A DNA stretch of 25,352 nt. Source: Paludibacteraceae bacterium (GTDB taxonomy: Bacteria > Bacteroidota > Bacteroidia > Bacteroidales > Paludibacteraceae). Below the pieces are notes generated by a model. That model was not told the origin of the DNA. It did no database searches and was given only the letters and a program-made list of their open reading frames with translations. The stretch lies in assembly GCA_016302585.1 (NCBI GenBank), contig JAEDNI010000025.1, positions 1 to 25,352 of the forward strand, in the 5' to 3' direction. Both the position numbers and the translations under genes were made by a program. How positions within the stretch are numbered: position 1 is the first letter of the stretch; each line of letters begins with the position of its first letter. This document shows positions 4,583-12,624 of the stretch, piece after piece.

Positions 4583-6164
4583 AGCCAAAATGGTAACTCC
4601 TTATGAAGAGTTGCAATTCAAAGTAGCATACGCTTGGACGCGTGTAAGTTCAGAGGGACAAAAATCGCGAGGTTCGTCTCTTGCATCGCAAGAAGAGGAC
4701 ATTGCTGAATACGCGAAGAAGAATAATATCACTATCAAAAAGTGGTATGGGAAAGACGTAGAAACAGGTACGAAAGAAGAGCGTAAGTGTTTTAATACTA
4801 TGATAGAAAACGCGCGTAAGGATAAGCAAGTCAATGTAATATTGTGTTTTGACTCTAAGCGATTTGGACGTTTAGGAGGAGGTACAATCAAACTGAAAGA
4901 CGATTTACTTGAAGATGGTATATATGTAATATATACCTCGGAGACAAATTATAATAGGGAAGATGCAGGAGGTTATTATGCCGATGGTATAAGGGACTTA
5001 GGAGGTAAGGTTGACGCGAAATATCGGTACAAGATATGTGCCGATGGCATAGTTCGTATGCTAAGGAGAGGAGAGTGGTGTTTCCATGTTCCCTTGGGCT
5101 ACACTCGCGTAAGAAGAGAGGAACATGGCGAAGTGAAGCACCATGTAATCGAAATCAATGAGACGGGCAAGATACTCCGTAATGCGTGGATTTGGCGCGC
5201 GCAAGGTGAACGGGTGATAGACATTGTACATAAACTCAATAGCCTCGGCGTTAGGTTAAGCAATGGTAAACCAATTGACGAAAAGAACCTTAGTAGGATA
5301 ATACGCAACATCTTCTATACAGGGTGGATTGAGCATGAACTGATTGAGACAGAGAACCATCGAATAAAGGGTAATTACCCTGCTCTTATTGATGAGGTTA
5401 CATTCAACCTTGCTAACGGCTTATCACATGCAGGGTATGTACAGAAGGAAGAGACAACGCCTTTTCCTTTGAAACGTCACATCTATTGCGATTGCTGCGG
5501 CGGTGCGCTTACGGGCTATACGCGAGCACGAAAGAAACACACGCATTTTTACTATAAATGCAACACACACGGTTGCAAGTGTAATTGCAATGCCAATGAT
5601 ATGCACGCTTCGTATCTAGACTTGTTGTCAAATTACACTGTAAAAGAGGAACTGCGTCCCATTATTCAAAAGATGCTCCAAAACGAGATTGCAAACTATA
5701 TGGGTGACGGTCACACGACACTAAAAACATTGCATAGTCGTTGGACGGAGGTAAACAACAAAATACAGGATGTGGAATATAAGTATGCGTTGAGCGAGAT
5801 ACCAAAATCGGCATACGATGTAGCAAAAAAACGCCTATATGAAGAACTAAGTGAGATAACTCATCATATAGAAGAACTCGAAATGCAATTATCGAACACT
5901 TTCCCATCTATAGAAAAAATGGTGCTAATGTGCTGTAAATTAAGCGATTTATGGAAAAAGTCGAACTTTAAAGAGCGGCAACAATTGCAAAATCTAGTCT
6001 TTCCGAATGGGGTAAGGTATAGCCGACTTTTAGCAAATTATCGAACACCTGATGTAAATAAGGTATTCTCGTTAATACACAATATATCAGATATTTACGA
6101 AAATGAGCAAACAAAAAGCGACTTAGATTTGCCATCTAAATCGCTTCTTGTCGAGAAGACGTGA
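4563..6164 (+). CDS. Large serine recombinase, probable integrase of the element
   Basis: This 533-aa protein has the three-part layout of large serine integrases. The catalytic domain starts with YAWTRVSSEGQ (nucleophile Ser29, Arg27) and includes FDSKRFGR (R100, R103). The recombinase domain covers about 155-290 (RMLRRGEWCFHVPLGY). A zinc-ribbon domain uses C309, C312, C333 and C338, followed by a coiled coil (about 385-445). The gene reaches the right attachment site: its last codons lie in the 13-bp repeat and its TGA (6162-6164) lies within tRNA-Pro. In a circularised element the same frame would run on 27 codons (positions 54-138), giving 560 aa. It probably catalyses integration at the tRNA-Pro 3' end. 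It overlaps the upstream 47-aa gene by 20 bp and shares its promoter at 4374-4405. Confidence 0.92.
   Translation: MKKSKIKAKMVTPYEELQFKVAYAWTRVSSEGQKSRGSSLASQEEDIAEYAKKNNITIKKWYGKDVETGTKEERKCFNTMIENARKDKQVNVILCFDSKRFGRLGGGTIKLKDDLLEDGIYVIYTSETNYNREDAGGYYADGIRDLGGKVDAKYRYKICADGIVRMLRRGEWCFHVPLGYTRVRREEHGEVKHHVIEINETGKILRNAWIWRAQGERVIDIVHKLNSLGVRLSNGKPIDEKNLSRIIRNIFYTGWIEHELIETENHRIKGNYPALIDEVTFNLANGLSHAGYVQKEETTPFPLKRHIYCDCCGGALTGYTRARKKHTHFYYKCNTHGCKCNCNANDMHASYLDLLSNYTVKEELRPIIQKMLQNEIANYMGDGHTTLKTLHSRWTEVNNKIQDVEYKYALSEIPKSAYDVAKKRLYEELSEITHHIEELEMQLSNTFPSIEKMVLMCCKLSDLWKKSNFKERQQLQNLVFPNGVRYSRLLANYRTPDVNKVFSLIHNISDIYENEQTKSDLDLPSKSLLVEKT
6148..6160. repeat. attR: right copy of the 13-bp attachment repeat inside tRNA-Pro
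   Basis: This copy of ttgtcgagaagac completes the tRNA-Pro acceptor stem, so the tRNA stays functional after insertion. The same bases encode the last residues (V-E-K-T) of the large serine recombinase, whose TGA at 6162-6164 comes from the tRNA T-arm. Crossover must lie within these 13 bp. Confidence 0.8.
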
Positions 6165-6223
6165 CTCGAACACGCGACCCCTACGTCCCGAACGTAGTGC
6201 GCTACCAACTGCGCCACTTCTCG
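6151..6223 (-). tRNA. tRNA-Pro (anticodon CGG)
   Basis: A 73-nt cloverleaf is visible on the minus strand. The acceptor stem is CGAGAAG/CTTCTCG with C1-G72 and discriminator A73, as in tRNA-Pro. The anticodon stem CTACG/CGTAG encloses loop TTCGGGA, giving anticodon CGG. The T arm is GCGTG-TTCGAGT-CACGT. CCA is not encoded. Its 3' end is formed by the element's att repeat, so the insertion restores rather than destroys the gene. Confidence 0.95.
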
Positions 6224-6233
6224 AAAGCGGGTG

Positions 6234-6265
6234 CAAAAGTACTGCTTTTTTTTGAAATGTGCAAA
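6234..6265 (-). promoter_or_regulatory. Promoter of tRNA-Pro
   Basis: Minus-strand TTTG (6265-6262), a 20-bp spacer and TACTTTTG (6241-6234) match the consensus. It sits between the topA stop and the tRNA, about 10 bp from the tRNA 5' end. Confidence 0.8.
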
Positions 6266-6275
6266 TTTTTCGCGA

Positions 6276-8591
6276 TTATTTTACACTTTTTTTGCGAAAA
6301 GTGAACTTTCCTGGCTTATTCGGCTCCGACTTCGCCATTATTTCACGCACTTCGGCCTCCGTTATCGTTTCCGGATTCACACCCTTCGGCATCTGGTAAT
6401 TACCCTCTGCGGTATGGATATAGGCTCCGTATCTACCCTTCCTTACCTGGATGGTACCCCATTGTTGAATCGGTTGTTGTTCCTCCTCTTTCTTCTCTAT
6501 CATCTGAATAGCTTCTTCCAAACTGACACTCAGAGGATCGATCGAACGAGGAATACTGATGTAACTCTTGCCATAATTGACATACGGACCATACTTGCCT
6601 TCACCGATGATTACATCCTTATCGTTATATTGACCTAAAGTCAACGGCAAAGAGTTCTTAAAGAGTTCCAATGCCTCCGCAAGCGTAATACTGAAGATCG
6701 ACTGACCTTTCCTCAGACTTGCAAAACGCGGTTTATCGTCTGCCGCATCACCCATCTGAACACACGGACCTATCTTACTAATCTTCGCAATAATAGGCAA
6801 ACCTGTTGCAGGATCATTTCCCAACAATCTACCCGAAACTTTTCCCGATGGAATCGCAGCAAGTAATGGTTTAAAAGTCTTATAGAAAGTATCTACAGTC
6901 TGCGTCCAATCGGCTTTACCAATAGCGATACGGTCAAATTGCTCCTCCTCATGTGCTGTGAAGTCATAACTCAAAATAGTCGGGAAATGCTCCACTAAAA
7001 AATCATTGGTGATCCGTCCCAGATCAGTAGGCAGCAAACGCTGTGCATCCGCTCCGTACATCTCCGATTTCTTGCGCTCCATCACCATGCCGTTCTTCAA
7101 ACTCAACGTAACTACGTCGCGCTTTTGACCGGCAATAGAACCTTTCTCTACGTATTTCACGTTCTGAATCGTATCAATAATCGTTGCATAAGTGGATGGA
7201 CGACCGATACCCAATTCCTCCATGCGTTTTACCAACGTTGCTTCATTATAACGGAAAGGAGGTTTAGCATAGGTCTGTATAGCCTCGGCATTCACCAATT
7301 TCAATCGTTCGCGCTTTGACATAGCCGGTAAAACGCGGCGCTCTTCAGCTTCTTCATCCGTCGACTGCACATAAACACGCGTAAAACCGTCAAAGGATAC
7401 CACTTCGCCGGTAGCCACGAATGCAAACTTACTGCCGTGTACCGAAACCTCTATTGTAGTTTTCTCACTCTCCGCATCAGCCATCTGAGAAGCAATCGTA
7501 CGCTTCCAGATCAGTTCATACAGCCGTTGCTCATCTTTGGTCGCTCCTGCGTTTAACGTACTTATATACGTCGGACGAATAGCCTCGTGAGCCTCTTGAG
7601 CTCCTTTGGATTTAGTGCGGTACTGACGAGTATGAACATATTCCTTTCCGTATCGCTCGGCAATCACTTCCTTTGCTGTACCTAATGCCAAAGTAGACAG
7701 GTTTACCGAGTCCGTACGCATATAGGTAATCTTTCCGCTCTCATATAACGATTGCGCTAAACGCATCGTCTTCGAAACAGAGAACTTCAATTTGCGAGCG
7801 GCTTCTTGCTGCAAGGTCGATGTCGTAAACGGAGGAGCAGGCATATGTGTTACCGGCTTACGTTGTACATCGCGCACAATAAACATCGCAGAGTTCAAAC
7901 TCTCCATGAAGGTAATTGCATCGTTCTTATGCGAGAAACGATGATTCAACTCGCATTTCAAAACGGATGCATCGCCCGGATTTACTCCGATGAAATCGGC
8001 AAAAATACGATAACTGGACGAAGCACGGAAAGATTCGATCTCGCGCTCTTTCTCAACAATCAAGCGAACAGCAACTGATTGTACCCGACCGGCCGACAAA
8101 CCTGTTGTCACTTTTTTCCAAAGAATAGGAGAGAGTTCAAAACCCACAATGCGGTCTAATACGCGACGTGCCTGCTGCGCATTCACCAAATTATAATCGA
8201 TATCGCGCGGATGCTGAATAGCCTCTTCTATAGCCGGCTTTGTAATTTCGTGAAATACAATACGCTTCGTATCCTTATTTTCCAAGTTCAGCACCTCTTT
8301 TAAGTGCCATGCAATAGCCTCTCCTTCACGGTCCTCATCGGAAGCCAACCATACGGTCTCCGCCTTCTTGCTCTCGCGTTGTAATTGCTCTATCAAGTGC
8401 TCCTTATGGGCATCAACGGCATAATGCGGTTGGTAGCCATGCTCGAAATCAATACCCATCGAGTTCTTTCCTATCGGCTCAATGTCACGCACATGTCCCT
8501 GACTACTCAATACATGATAGTCACTTCCCAGAAACTTCTCAATCGTCTTCGCCTTCGCGGGGGACTCCACAATAACCAAATTTTTGCTCAT
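6276..8591 (-). CDS. topA: DNA topoisomerase I (type IA)
   Basis: This 771-aa enzyme relaxes negatively supercoiled DNA through a 5'-phosphotyrosine link. The Toprim domain has LVIVESPAKAKTIEKFL (Glu9) and ASDEDREGEAIAWH (Asp85, Asp87). The active-site tyrosine is Y290 in GKITYMRTDSVNLS, with R292. Two C-terminal topoisomerase repeats are visible: EGKYGPYVNYGKSYISI and RKGRYGAYIHTAEGNYQMPK. Four-cysteine zinc fingers, as in the E. coli enzyme, are absent, which is usual for this phylum. The length is near that of Bacteroides TopA. It has its own promoter at 8631-8662 and is divergent from the nfeD-floA operon. It ends 53 bp from tRNA-Pro. Confidence 0.98.
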   Translation of the reverse strand: MSKNLVIVESPAKAKTIEKFLGSDYHVLSSQGHVRDIEPIGKNSMGIDFEHGYQPHYAVDAHKEHLIEQLQRESKKAETVWLASDEDREGEAIAWHLKEVLNLENKDTKRIVFHEITKPAIEEAIQHPRDIDYNLVNAQQARRVLDRIVGFELSPILWKKVTTGLSAGRVQSVAVRLIVEKEREIESFRASSSYRIFADFIGVNPGDASVLKCELNHRFSHKNDAITFMESLNSAMFIVRDVQRKPVTHMPAPPFTTSTLQQEAARKLKFSVSKTMRLAQSLYESGKITYMRTDSVNLSTLALGTAKEVIAERYGKEYVHTRQYRTKSKGAQEAHEAIRPTYISTLNAGATKDEQRLYELIWKRTIASQMADAESEKTTIEVSVHGSKFAFVATGEVVSFDGFTRVYVQSTDEEAEERRVLPAMSKRERLKLVNAEAIQTYAKPPFRYNEATLVKRMEELGIGRPSTYATIIDTIQNVKYVEKGSIAGQKRDVVTLSLKNGMVMERKKSEMYGADAQRLLPTDLGRITNDFLVEHFPTILSYDFTAHEEEQFDRIAIGKADWTQTVDTFYKTFKPLLAAIPSGKVSGRLLGNDPATGLPIIAKISKIGPCVQMGDAADDKPRFASLRKGQSIFSITLAEALELFKNSLPLTLGQYNDKDVIIGEGKYGPYVNYGKSYISIPRSIDPLSVSLEEAIQMIEKKEEEQQPIQQWGTIQVRKGRYGAYIHTAEGNYQMPKGVNPETITEAEVREIMAKSEPNKPGKFTFRKKSVK

Positions 8592-8630
8592 CTGTGCTAT
8601 ATATTATAAGGTGTACTTCCAAAAACGCCG

Positions 8631-8662
8631 CAAAAGTACTATATTTAAATTAAATGTGCAAA
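8631..8662 (-). promoter_or_regulatory. Promoter of topA
   Basis: Minus-strand TTTG (8662-8659), a 20-bp spacer and TACTTTTG (8638-8631) form a consensus promoter about 40 nt upstream of the topA ATG. It is back-to-back with the nfeD promoter (8677-8708), so the two could interact through supercoiling (inference). Confidence 0.8.
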
Positions 8663-8676
8663 TTTATTTTTTTTTG

Positions 8677-8708
8677 TTTGCATATATCAAAGATATTTAT
8701 TATCTTTG
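8677..8708 (+). promoter_or_regulatory. Promoter of the nfeD-floA-recJ-priA operon
   Basis: TTTG (8677-8680), a 20-bp spacer and TATCTTTG (8701-8708) match the consensus exactly. The transcript should start near 8715, leaving a leader of about 40 nt. It is the only strong promoter seen before the eight-kilobase run of packed genes. Confidence 0.8.
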
Positions 8709-8756
8709 CACCCGATTTAGAAAAAATAGTTGAAAATTTTTTAATAAAAGATTTGC

Positions 8757-9077
8757 ATGGAATATTTTTTAGTTGTATTATTAGTGCTCGCGGGCGTCGC
8801 GCTTTTATTAACGGAGATGTTCTTGATTCCCGGTTTCGGCATTGCGGGCGTATTTGGTTTCGGCTGTCTTATTGGCGCCGTTGTGTTAGCATGGCTTTGG
8901 CTTGGTGCAACAGCCGGCTATATTACGCTCGGCGCCTGTGTACTCTTATCCGCATTGGCTGTTTGGGGATTCCTGCGTAGCCGCGCTTTGGATAAAATGG
9001 CCCTGGATACCAAGGTAGATGGCCATGTAGAGTTAGCAAACAATAAATTAAATAATAAAAAGGAGGAACAAAAATGA
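8757..9077 (+). CDS. NfeD-like membrane protein lacking the OB-fold domain
   Basis: This 106-aa protein has three hydrophobic helices (about 2-24, 28-50 and 54-72). The signature LIPGFGIAGVFGFG between the first two is typical of NfeD proteins that accompany flotillins. The last 30 residues are polar. NfeD family members normally carry a soluble OB-fold after the membrane part (about 150 aa total in Bacteroides). Here the protein stops first, and floA begins directly, so no remnant of that domain is present. The ATGA overlap with floA (9074-9077) shows tight coupling. The expected role is as a partner of FloA in the inner membrane. How it works without the OB-fold is unknown. Confidence 0.85.
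   Translation: MEYFLVVLLVLAGVALLLTEMFLIPGFGIAGVFGFGCLIGAVVLAWLWLGATAGYITLGACVLLSALAVWGFLRSRALDKMALDTKVDGHVELANNKLNNKKEEQK
9061..9066 (+). promoter_or_regulatory. Shine-Dalgarno site for floA
   Basis: AGGAGG lies 7 nt before the floA ATG within the end of nfeD. Bacteroidota genes usually lack such sites. The same AGGAGGAAC-N4-ATG arrangement precedes the OmpA-like gene at 21243. Confidence 0.7.
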
Positions 9078-10099
9078 TTAATGCCCTTTTATCGAGCGTA
9101 CTCTTGGTTGCCGAAGAGACCAATGAGGTTATTACCGCCATTCTGATTACCTTATTGGTGATCTTGCTTTGCATCTTCTTCTATTACGTGCCCTTCATGC
9201 TGTGGATCAATGCCTCAGTTAGTGGCGTTCGTATCAGTCTGGTTCAGCTCTTCCTTATGCGTATTCGTAAAGTGCCGCCCGCAAAGATCGTTAACTGTAT
9301 GATTGAGGCGCACAAAGCCGGTTTGACCGATGTGAAGCGCGATGGACTCGAGGCGCACTATCTGGCAGGGGGCCATATTGAGCGGGTTGTTCATGCCCTC
9401 GTTTCCGCAAGTAAAGCAGGTATTACCCTGCCTTTCCAGATGGCTACCGCTATCGACTTGGCCGGTCGTGACGTTTTTGAAGCGGTTCAGATGTCTGTTA
9501 ATCCCAAAGTGATTGATACTCCTCCCGTTACGGCTGTAGCCAAAGACGGTATTCAGCTCATCGCTAAAGCACGTGTTACGGTGCGTGCGAATATTAGGCA
9601 ACTCGTCGGAGGTGCAGGTGAAGATACCATCTTAGCCCGCGTCGGTGAAGGTATCGTTAGTTCCATCGGTAGCGCTGAAAGCCATAAGATGGTGCTCGAA
9701 AACCCCGATTCCATCAGTAAATTAGTGCTATCTAAGGGTCTGGACGACGGTACGGCATTCGAGATTCTTTCTATCGATATCGCCGATATTGATGTAGGTA
9801 AGAATATCGGTGCACAATTGCAGATGGATCAGGCTGAAGCCGACAAGAATATTGCGCAAGCGAAAGCAGAGGAGCGTCGTTCCATGGCTATCGCAAGCGA
9901 GCAGGAGATGAAAGCCAAAGCACAAGAAGCCCGAGCGAAAGTGATTGAGGCAGAAGCACTTGTGCCGCAAGCAATGGCAGAGGCATTCCGCAAAGGCAAT
10001 CTCGGCATTATGGACTATTATCGCATGCAAAATATGCAAGCCGATACCGCTATGCGCGAGAACATTGCCGGAACAGGAGAAAAAAAGGCGAAGAAGTAA
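9074..10099 (+). CDS. floA: Flotillin-like protein FloA
   Basis: This 341-aa membrane-anchored SPFH scaffold protein is similar in length to B. subtilis FloA (331 aa). An N-terminal membrane helix or hairpin (about 18-45, ITAILITLLVILLCIFFYYV) is followed by the FloA-specific GVRISLVQLFLMRIRKVPP. The SPFH/PHB domain covers about 120-235 (PVTAVAKDGIQLIAKARVTV). A long Ala/Glu/Lys-rich coiled coil covers about 240-310. It is expected to organise membrane microdomains with the NfeD partner encoded just before it. The start overlaps the nfeD stop (ATGA) and is preceded by a perfect AGGAGG at 9061-9066, 7 nt upstream. That is notable because Shine-Dalgarno sites are rare in Bacteroidota. Confidence 0.96.
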   Translation: MINALLSSVLLVAEETNEVITAILITLLVILLCIFFYYVPFMLWINASVSGVRISLVQLFLMRIRKVPPAKIVNCMIEAHKAGLTDVKRDGLEAHYLAGGHIERVVHALVSASKAGITLPFQMATAIDLAGRDVFEAVQMSVNPKVIDTPPVTAVAKDGIQLIAKARVTVRANIRQLVGGAGEDTILARVGEGIVSSIGSAESHKMVLENPDSISKLVLSKGLDDGTAFEILSIDIADIDVGKNIGAQLQMDQAEADKNIAQAKAEERRSMAIASEQEMKAKAQEARAKVIEAEALVPQAMAEAFRKGNLGIMDYYRMQNMQADTAMRENIAGTGEKKAKK

Positions 10100-10132
10100 G
10101 TCTGACGACAACCAACAACAGACCAACAACGA

Positions 10133-10918
10133 ATGCGCATTGCGCTGCTCCAATATCCCATCGAGTGGGCGAACCCGCAGGCGAATGTGGGCTTGCTGAA
10201 TGAGCGCTTGCAAGCTATAGCCGGACAAGCAGACATCGCGGTCATTCCCGAGATGTTCAGCACCGGTTTTTGTACCGATCGTCCTGGCTTGGCGGAAGAA
10301 TGGATAACGGGTCCAACCAGTCAAGCGCTTCAGCATATGGCGAACACCTATGACTTGGCTATCATCGGGTCGATGATTGTTTCCGAGCAAGGACGATTAT
10401 ATAATCGTGGGTTCATGTTCCGTCCCAATGACACTCCGCTCTACTACAATAAGCATCATCTCTACCGTAGCGGAGGAGAAGCAGAGTTCTTCACTCCGGG
10501 AAACAAAAGACCCATATGGGATTTTCGCGGCATAAAGATACGTTTGGCGGTATGTTACGATTTACGCTTCCCTGTTTGGTTGCGGCAAGACAAACATAAC
10601 CTGTATGATATTCTCATCTGTGTCGCATGTTGGCCTACTGTCCGAATCCAATATTGGGATGTTCTGTTGCCGGCACGCGCTGCAGAGAACCATTGCTATG
10701 CTGTGGGCGTCAATATGGTTGGAACAGACGGTATTCAAATGGATTATAATGGTCATTCCGTGGCTTACGACACGTGGCTCAAAGATATCGCAGGATTTGA
10801 AGATTACGAAGCAGGAACACGAATCGTTGATTTCTCGATAGAGAAACTAAGACATTTTAGAGAAGTGTTGCCGCAATGGCAAGAAGCGGATGAATATACG
10901 ATAAAGAATGGAGATTAA
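10133..10918 (+). CDS. Carbon-nitrogen hydrolase, omega-amidase-like (YafV/Nit2 type)
   Basis: This 261-aa nitrilase-superfamily amidase has the Glu-Lys-Cys triad visible: E40 (IPEMFSTGF), K107 (YYNKHHLYRSGGE) and C141 (LAVCYDLRFPVW). The F-x-T-G-F and R-S-G-G-E contexts resemble the omega-amidase branch (alpha-ketoglutaramate and alpha-ketosuccinamate hydrolysis, a metabolite-repair step in glutamine transamination). Exact substrate assignment is by resemblance only. The length is typical. No signal peptide is present, so it is cytosolic. It starts 33 bp after floA and its stop overlaps the recJ start by 11 bp, so it is co-transcribed with recJ. Confidence 0.9.
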   Translation: MRIALLQYPIEWANPQANVGLLNERLQAIAGQADIAVIPEMFSTGFCTDRPGLAEEWITGPTSQALQHMANTYDLAIIGSMIVSEQGRLYNRGFMFRPNDTPLYYNKHHLYRSGGEAEFFTPGNKRPIWDFRGIKIRLAVCYDLRFPVWLRQDKHNLYDILICVACWPTVRIQYWDVLLPARAAENHCYAVGVNMVGTDGIQMDYNGHSVAYDTWLKDIAGFEDYEAGTRIVDFSIEKLRHFREVLPQWQEADEYTIKNGD

Positions 10919-12620
10919 TTGGCGACTTAAACAACTGACGGCAGACGAACAACAAGCGGCTGAACGCCTTAGCACCGAACTGGATATCAGTCTGGCTGCC
11001 GGTCGTATTCTCGCTGGAAGAGGCCTGCGTACAGCGGCCAAAGCACGAGCATACATACGTCCAACGCTCGATAGTCTGCATGACCCATTCTTGATGCGCG
11101 ATATGACGGCAGCCGTAGACCGGCTATGCCGCGCCATAGACAACCATGAACGAATCATGGTTTATGGAGACTACGATGTGGATGGCACTACCGCCGTAGC
11201 ACTTATGTATTCGTTCCTTCGTACGCAAACAGATAATTTAATCTATTATATTCCCGATCGATATACCGAAGGATACGGTATTTCCACCAAAGGAATTGAT
11301 ACCGCAAAAGAAAAAGGATGCACGCTTGTCATTGCATTGGACTGCGGCATCAAAGCCGTAGAAAAAATGGAGTATGCCAATAGCATTGGTGTCGATTTTA
11401 TCATTTGCGACCATCATACGCCCGGAGACATCACTCCAAAGGCCGTAGCGGTACTGAATATGAAACGTACCGACTGCCACTATCCATTTAAGGAACTAAG
11501 TGGTTGCGGGGTGGGATTTAAATTGGCGCAAGCATATGCACAGCGGCGAGGAATAGATATGCAAGAGGTATATCGTCTGCTCCCGCTATTAGCTATGTCT
11601 ATTGCCAGCGATATCGTTCCGGTAACTGGAGAGAACCGCATTCTGGCTTTTTATGGTCTCCGTGCCCTTAATGCGCAACCCTCAGTAGGTCTGCAAGCTA
11701 TCATGCAGGTAGCCGGCATTGCCGATAAAAACATCACAATGAGTGACCTCGTTTATAAGTTCGGCCCCAGAATCAATGCGGCCGGACGAATTAAAAGCGG
11801 GGCAGAAGCCGTGCGATTACTTATCACTGATGATGCCGAAGCTGCATTACGATTCGCCAAAGATATCGATTCTTATAATCAAGACCGGCGCGATTACGAT
11901 AGTAAGACAACAGATGAAGCATTAGAACAATTGCAACAAGACCCGATGAATTCGAGCAAACACACAACTGTCGTGTTCTCGCCCGAATGGCATAAAGGAG
12001 TAGTGGGTATCGCTGCAAGCCGTCTTACAGAAACTTACTATCGTCCGACTATCGTGCTTACCGCAGGAGAAGATGATATCATCAGTGGCAGTGCGCGGTC
12101 AGTAAGCGATTTTGATATCTATACCGCCATTGACTCATGTCGTGACCTGCTCACCAACTTCGGAGGACATAAGTTTGCTGCCGGCTTGAGCATGCATAAA
12201 GCCGATTTGCCGGAGTTTAAGCGTAGATTCGAAGAATACGTTGCAGCTCATATAACACCGGAACAACAAGTGCCCACTTTAGATATCGAGGCGGAAGTAG
12301 AACTGAGTGATATGAATTGGAAGATGTATAAAATCCTTCAATGCTTGGAACCCTTTGGTCCGGGCAATGAACGCCCATTATTCCTTTGCCGCAACCTCAT
12401 TAACAACCGGAACACGCGCGCGGTAAGCGAAGGAAGACATCTTCATCTTGACCTCACCGACCGTATCGTAGCAATGGATGGTATCGCCTTTGGACAAGGA
12501 GAGAAAGCCGAACATCTGCAAAACGGCAAGAGTATCGATGTATGTTTCTATCTGGAGGAAAATAGCTATCGCGGACGTACAACCCTCCAGATGAATGCGC
12601 AAGATATTAAATTGAACTAA
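10908..12620 (+). CDS. recJ: Single-stranded-DNA-specific exonuclease RecJ
   Basis: This 570-aa 5'-3' ssDNA exonuclease acts in RecF-type recombination, mismatch repair and base excision repair. The DHH domain motifs are present: MVYGDYDVDG (84-93), LDCGIKAVE (about 144-152) and CDHH (167-170). INAAGRIKSG lies near 289-298, and the DHHA1 motif LTNFGGHKFAAGLSM at 415-429. An OB-fold-like C-terminus follows. The length matches standard RecJ. The start overlaps the end of the amidase gene and tdk follows after 4 bp, so it is mid-operon. Confidence 0.97.
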   Translation: MEINWRLKQLTADEQQAAERLSTELDISLAAGRILAGRGLRTAAKARAYIRPTLDSLHDPFLMRDMTAAVDRLCRAIDNHERIMVYGDYDVDGTTAVALMYSFLRTQTDNLIYYIPDRYTEGYGISTKGIDTAKEKGCTLVIALDCGIKAVEKMEYANSIGVDFIICDHHTPGDITPKAVAVLNMKRTDCHYPFKELSGCGVGFKLAQAYAQRRGIDMQEVYRLLPLLAMSIASDIVPVTGENRILAFYGLRALNAQPSVGLQAIMQVAGIADKNITMSDLVYKFGPRINAAGRIKSGAEAVRLLITDDAEAALRFAKDIDSYNQDRRDYDSKTTDEALEQLQQDPMNSSKHTTVVFSPEWHKGVVGIAASRLTETYYRPTIVLTAGEDDIISGSARSVSDFDIYTAIDSCRDLLTNFGGHKFAAGLSMHKADLPEFKRRFEEYVAAHITPEQQVPTLDIEAEVELSDMNWKMYKILQCLEPFGPGNERPLFLCRNLINNRNTRAVSEGRHLHLDLTDRIVAMDGIAFGQGEKAEHLQNGKSIDVCFYLEENSYRGRTTLQMNAQDIKLN

Positions 12621-12624
12621 ATAT

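Larger units (their letters stand above)
41..6160. mobile_element. 6.1 kb integrative element in tRNA-Pro(CGG), serine-recombinase type
   Basis: A 13-bp direct repeat, ttgtcgagaagac, lies at 41-53 and 6148-6160. The right copy is the 3' acceptor end of tRNA-Pro and the left copy is the tRNA remnant. Left of it, the presumed original tRNA terminator (15-42) remains. Between the repeats are a small DNA-binding-like protein, a rep-like gene, a lipoprotein, an XRE repressor and two serine recombinases; no housekeeping gene is present. The DNA looks more AT-rich than the operons at its right. A large serine recombinase gene abuts the right end, as expected of an integrase. No relaxase, Zot-like ATPase, coat or conjugation gene is seen, so this is more likely a small plasmid-like or satellite integrative element than a complete phage or ICE. 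The tRNA target and repeat are seen; mobility is inferred. Confidence 0.85.

Noticed and set aside
6231..6638. 135-codon plus-strand frame opposite the end of topA
   Set aside because: It is antisense to the conserved TopA C-terminal repeats and covers the tRNA-Pro promoter.
9728..10390. 220-codon open frame on the minus strand across floA and the amidase gene
   Set aside because: It is antisense to two well-supported genes, rich in Cys/His/Leu as expected of a shadow, and has no promoter or family resemblance.
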